A stretch of 8,176 nucleotides of DNA from the NCBI GenBank assembly GCA_937877675.1, contig CALEIS010000072.1:1-8176 (forward strand). The letters are read 5' to 3'. This DNA is from an uncultured Clostridia bacterium (GTDB lineage Bacteria; Bacillota; Clostridia; Oscillospirales; Acutalibacteraceae). The notes beneath the pieces were generated by a model. It did no database searches and was not told where the DNA came from. It saw nothing but the letters and a program-made list of their open reading frames with translations. The position numbers and the translations under genes are program-made. Below, in pieces: positions 5,985 through 8,176 of the stretch (position 1 is its first letter; every line of letters starts with the position of its first letter).

Positions 5985-8176
5985 TTAGTTCTTTGCTTTG
6001 TCGATAAGTTCGTAGAGAATTCCCATTGCTTCGATTGGTGTTAATGTATTTATATCAACTGTACGGAGTCTGTCCATAATATATTCTCTTGAATTTGATT
6101 CAAAGGACATTTGGATTTCAGGCTCTTTTTCTTCTGGGATATCTGTAACCATTTTAGGTTTCATTAAGTCGTTATCTTCAAGTGTTTTAAGGATTGCTTT
6201 TGCTCGTTTGATTACATTATCAGGTACACCTGCAAGTTTTGCAACTTCGATACCATAGGAGCCGTCTGCACCGCCACGGACAATACGACGAAGGAATGTA
6301 ATATCGTCACCACGTTTTTTAACTGCGATATTATAATTCATTACACCGTCAACTGTGCCCTCTAATTCGGACAATTCGTGATAGTGAGTTGCGAAAAGTG
6401 TTTTTGCACCGATTTTCTTTTTGTCGGCAATATATTCAACAACTGAACGAGCAATACTCATACCGTCAAAAGTGGAAGTACCACGACCGATTTCGTCAAG
6501 GATAATAAGGCTATTTCTTGTTGCATATTTAAGAATTTCTGCAACCTCGTTCATTTCAACCATAAATGTTGACTGACCAGATGACAAATCGTCGGACGCA
6601 CCAACACGAGTGAAAATACTGTCAACAATGCCGATATCCGCTGATTTTGCAGGAACAAAACAACCCATTTGAGCCATAATTGTTATAATTGCAATCTGTC
6701 GCATATAAGTTGACTTACCTGCCATATTAGGACCTGTGATAACCGCCATTCTATTGTCTTCACAATCAAGCAAAGTATCATTAGGTACGAACATTGTCTT
6801 TTTCTGTAAGATTTCCACAACTGGATGACGACCCTCGGAAATTCTTACAATACCCTTATCATTGATGTCAGGTCTTGTATAGTTATTTTTAACTGAAACT
6901 GTTGCAAATGAACAGAGAACATCTAAGAGTGCTATTGCATGGGCTGTACGTTGTGTTCTTAAATACTCTCCTGCAATCTTTTTACGGATAGAATTGAAAA
7001 TCTCATATTCAAGACCAACGATTCTCTCTTGTGCACCCAAAACCTTTGTTTCAAGAGTTTTGAGTTCTTCTGTAATATATCTTTCACAGTTTGAAAGTGT
7101 TTGTTTTCTTATGTATGTATCAGGCACAAGCTCCTTATATGAATTAAGAACCTCAAAATAGTAACCGAAAACCTTGTTATAACCGATTTTAAGCTTTTTA
7201 ATACCTGTTTTTTCCTGCTCGTCTGCTTCAAGCTTTGCAAGAACAGATTTACCACCATTTACAATGTCACGAAGTTCGTCAAGTTCTTTGTTGAAACCGT
7301 CTTTAATCATTCCACCCTCACGAACAGAGAATGGTGCATCGTCTTTAATTGCAACATCAATAAGTGAGCAAACATCGTCTAAAATATCAATTTCGTTAAA
7401 GATATATTTAAGTAAATTGCAATTTGCATCTTTAAGATTATTTTTGATTTCAGGAAAATTTTGAAGAGTTGTTTTAAGGGATAAAAGTTCCTTTGCATTT
7501 GCTGTGTTATATACAATACGAGTCATAAGACGCTCCATATCGTAAACACTTATTAAAAGTTCTGTTTCACTCTCACGAAGTTCTGTATTTTTATAAAGCT
7601 CATCAACCGCATTGAGGCGTTTTGAGATTTCTACACAATCATACAATGGTCGTTCAATAAATGAACGAAGCATTCTTTTACCCATTGCGGTTTTAGTTTT
7701 ATCAAGTACCCAAAGAAGTGAGCCTTTTTTATCCCTATCACGCATTGTTTCGAGGAGTTCAAGGTTACGGATTGCAGAAATACCAAGATTCATAAGTTTT
7801 GCATCAGAATAAAAATTGATGTCCTTGATATTCTCCAAATCTCTTTTTTGAGTCGCACGAAGATAAGAAAGTGCTGCACCCAAAGCGCAGACTGCTGTAT
7901 CTCTTTGATTAAGTGAAATTGTGCCTAAATCATTTGTATTAAAATGTTCTTTACACACATTTTCTGCATTAGTAAAATCAAATTCTTCAATCAATAACTC
8001 AACAGACGCTTCAAGTTTTTTAGATATAAAATCAGCAAGAGAGCTAAATGAAACTACCTCTTTGTTAAGTATAATTTCAGTTGGGTTATATCTACCCATT
8101 TCGTTGATTACTCTTTGCTCAATATTTTCAGAAAATTCTGTTAAATTGACCTCGCCTGTTGAAATATCGATAAAAC
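5985..8176 (-). CDS. mutS: DNA mismatch repair protein MutS, 5' end cut by the window edge
   Basis: MutS recognises base mismatches and small loops in DNA and recruits MutL. The frame is open to the right edge: codons upstream of the ATG at 8099 read FIDISTGEVNLTEF, the start of the MutS connector domain, so that ATG is internal. Of the 729 complete codons visible (numbered from 8174), I see RNLELL at about 136-141 in the lever domain, GYNKVFGYYFEV ending near 342 in the core/clamp, Walker A GPNMAGKST at 481-489, signature SSGQSTFMVEM at 531-541, Walker B with catalytic DE at 560-561, THYHEL at 596-601 and the helix-turn-helix GSYGIEVAKLAGVP at 638-651. A QMSFE near 688 fits the beta-clamp binding motif, and the C-terminus resembles the MutS tetramerisation tail. 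The mismatch-reading N-terminal domain, roughly 140 residues judging by family length, is outside the window. There is no Smr domain, so this is MutS1, not MutS2. The TAA stop is at 5987-5985. Confidence 0.97.
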   Translation of the reverse strand, partial: FIDISTGEVNLTEFSENIEQRVINEMGRYNPTEIILNKEVVSFSSLADFISKKLEASVELLIEEFDFTNAENVCKEHFNTNDLGTISLNQRDTAVCALGAALSYLRATQKRDLENIKDINFYSDAKLMNLGISAIRNLELLETMRDRDKKGSLLWVLDKTKTAMGKRMLRSFIERPLYDCVEISKRLNAVDELYKNTELRESETELLISVYDMERLMTRIVYNTANAKELLSLKTTLQNFPEIKNNLKDANCNLLKYIFNEIDILDDVCSLIDVAIKDDAPFSVREGGMIKDGFNKELDELRDIVNGGKSVLAKLEADEQEKTGIKKLKIGYNKVFGYYFEVLNSYKELVPDTYIRKQTLSNCERYITEELKTLETKVLGAQERIVGLEYEIFNSIRKKIAGEYLRTQRTAHAIALLDVLCSFATVSVKNNYTRPDINDKGIVRISEGRHPVVEILQKKTMFVPNDTLLDCEDNRMAVITGPNMAGKSTYMRQIAIITIMAQMGCFVPAKSADIGIVDSIFTRVGASDDLSSGQSTFMVEMNEVAEILKYATRNSLIILDEIGRGTSTFDGMSIARSVVEYIADKKKIGAKTLFATHYHELSELEGTVDGVMNYNIAVKKRGDDITFLRRIVRGGADGSYGIEVAKLAGVPDNVIKRAKAILKTLEDNDLMKPKMVTDIPEEKEPEIQMSFESNSREYIMDRLRTVDINTLTPIEAMGILYELIDKAKN

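Noticed and set aside
5811..5985. CRISPR array or insertion sequence
   Set aside because: There are no regularly spaced direct repeats and no transposase frame.

Overview
All genes in this window lie on the minus strand, so transcription runs from the right edge to the left. The content suggests a low-GC, Gram-positive Clostridia-type genome, most likely the Ruminococcaceae/Oscillospiraceae group of gut Firmicutes. The reasons are strong AGGAGG-type ribosome sites, the order mutS - mutL - miaA followed by an HlyD-like protein and a YggS protein, an endonuclease-type MutL with clamp-binding motifs (the MutH-independent kind of mismatch repair), and intergenic palindromic repeats of the sort scattered through such genomes. 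The taxon is inferred from gene order and style, not from a search.

Right part (8176-5985): mutS, cut off at its 5' end by the window edge. The reading frame stays open to the last base, so the ATG at 8099 is internal. A 239-bp non-coding stretch follows (5984-5746). It is packed with inverted repeats: two GC-rich hairpins right behind the mutS stop, a perfect 26-bp AT-rich palindrome, and a 75-bp segment with inverted GGACGATG/CATCGTCC ends.

Middle (5745-4780): a gene of unknown function for a 321-residue single-pass membrane protein. It separates mutS from mutL, which usually sit next to each other. It is the least ordinary item in the window and looks like an accessory insertion accompanied by repeats.

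Left part (4728-1): a tightly packed run of four genes. mutL and miaA are 3 bp apart. miaA and the HlyD-like gene share one base (TAATG). The HlyD-like gene and yggS overlap by 23 bp. MutL works with MutS in mismatch repair, and MiaA makes the i6A37 tRNA modification. The HlyD-like protein is a membrane-anchored adaptor of unknown role, and YggS is a pyridoxal-phosphate homeostasis protein. In related genomes this pair usually leads into sepF and other division genes, which would lie just beyond the left edge.

Apart from the inserted membrane gene and the repeats, this is ordinary housekeeping DNA. I see no defence system, CRISPR array, RNA gene, transposase or phage gene.
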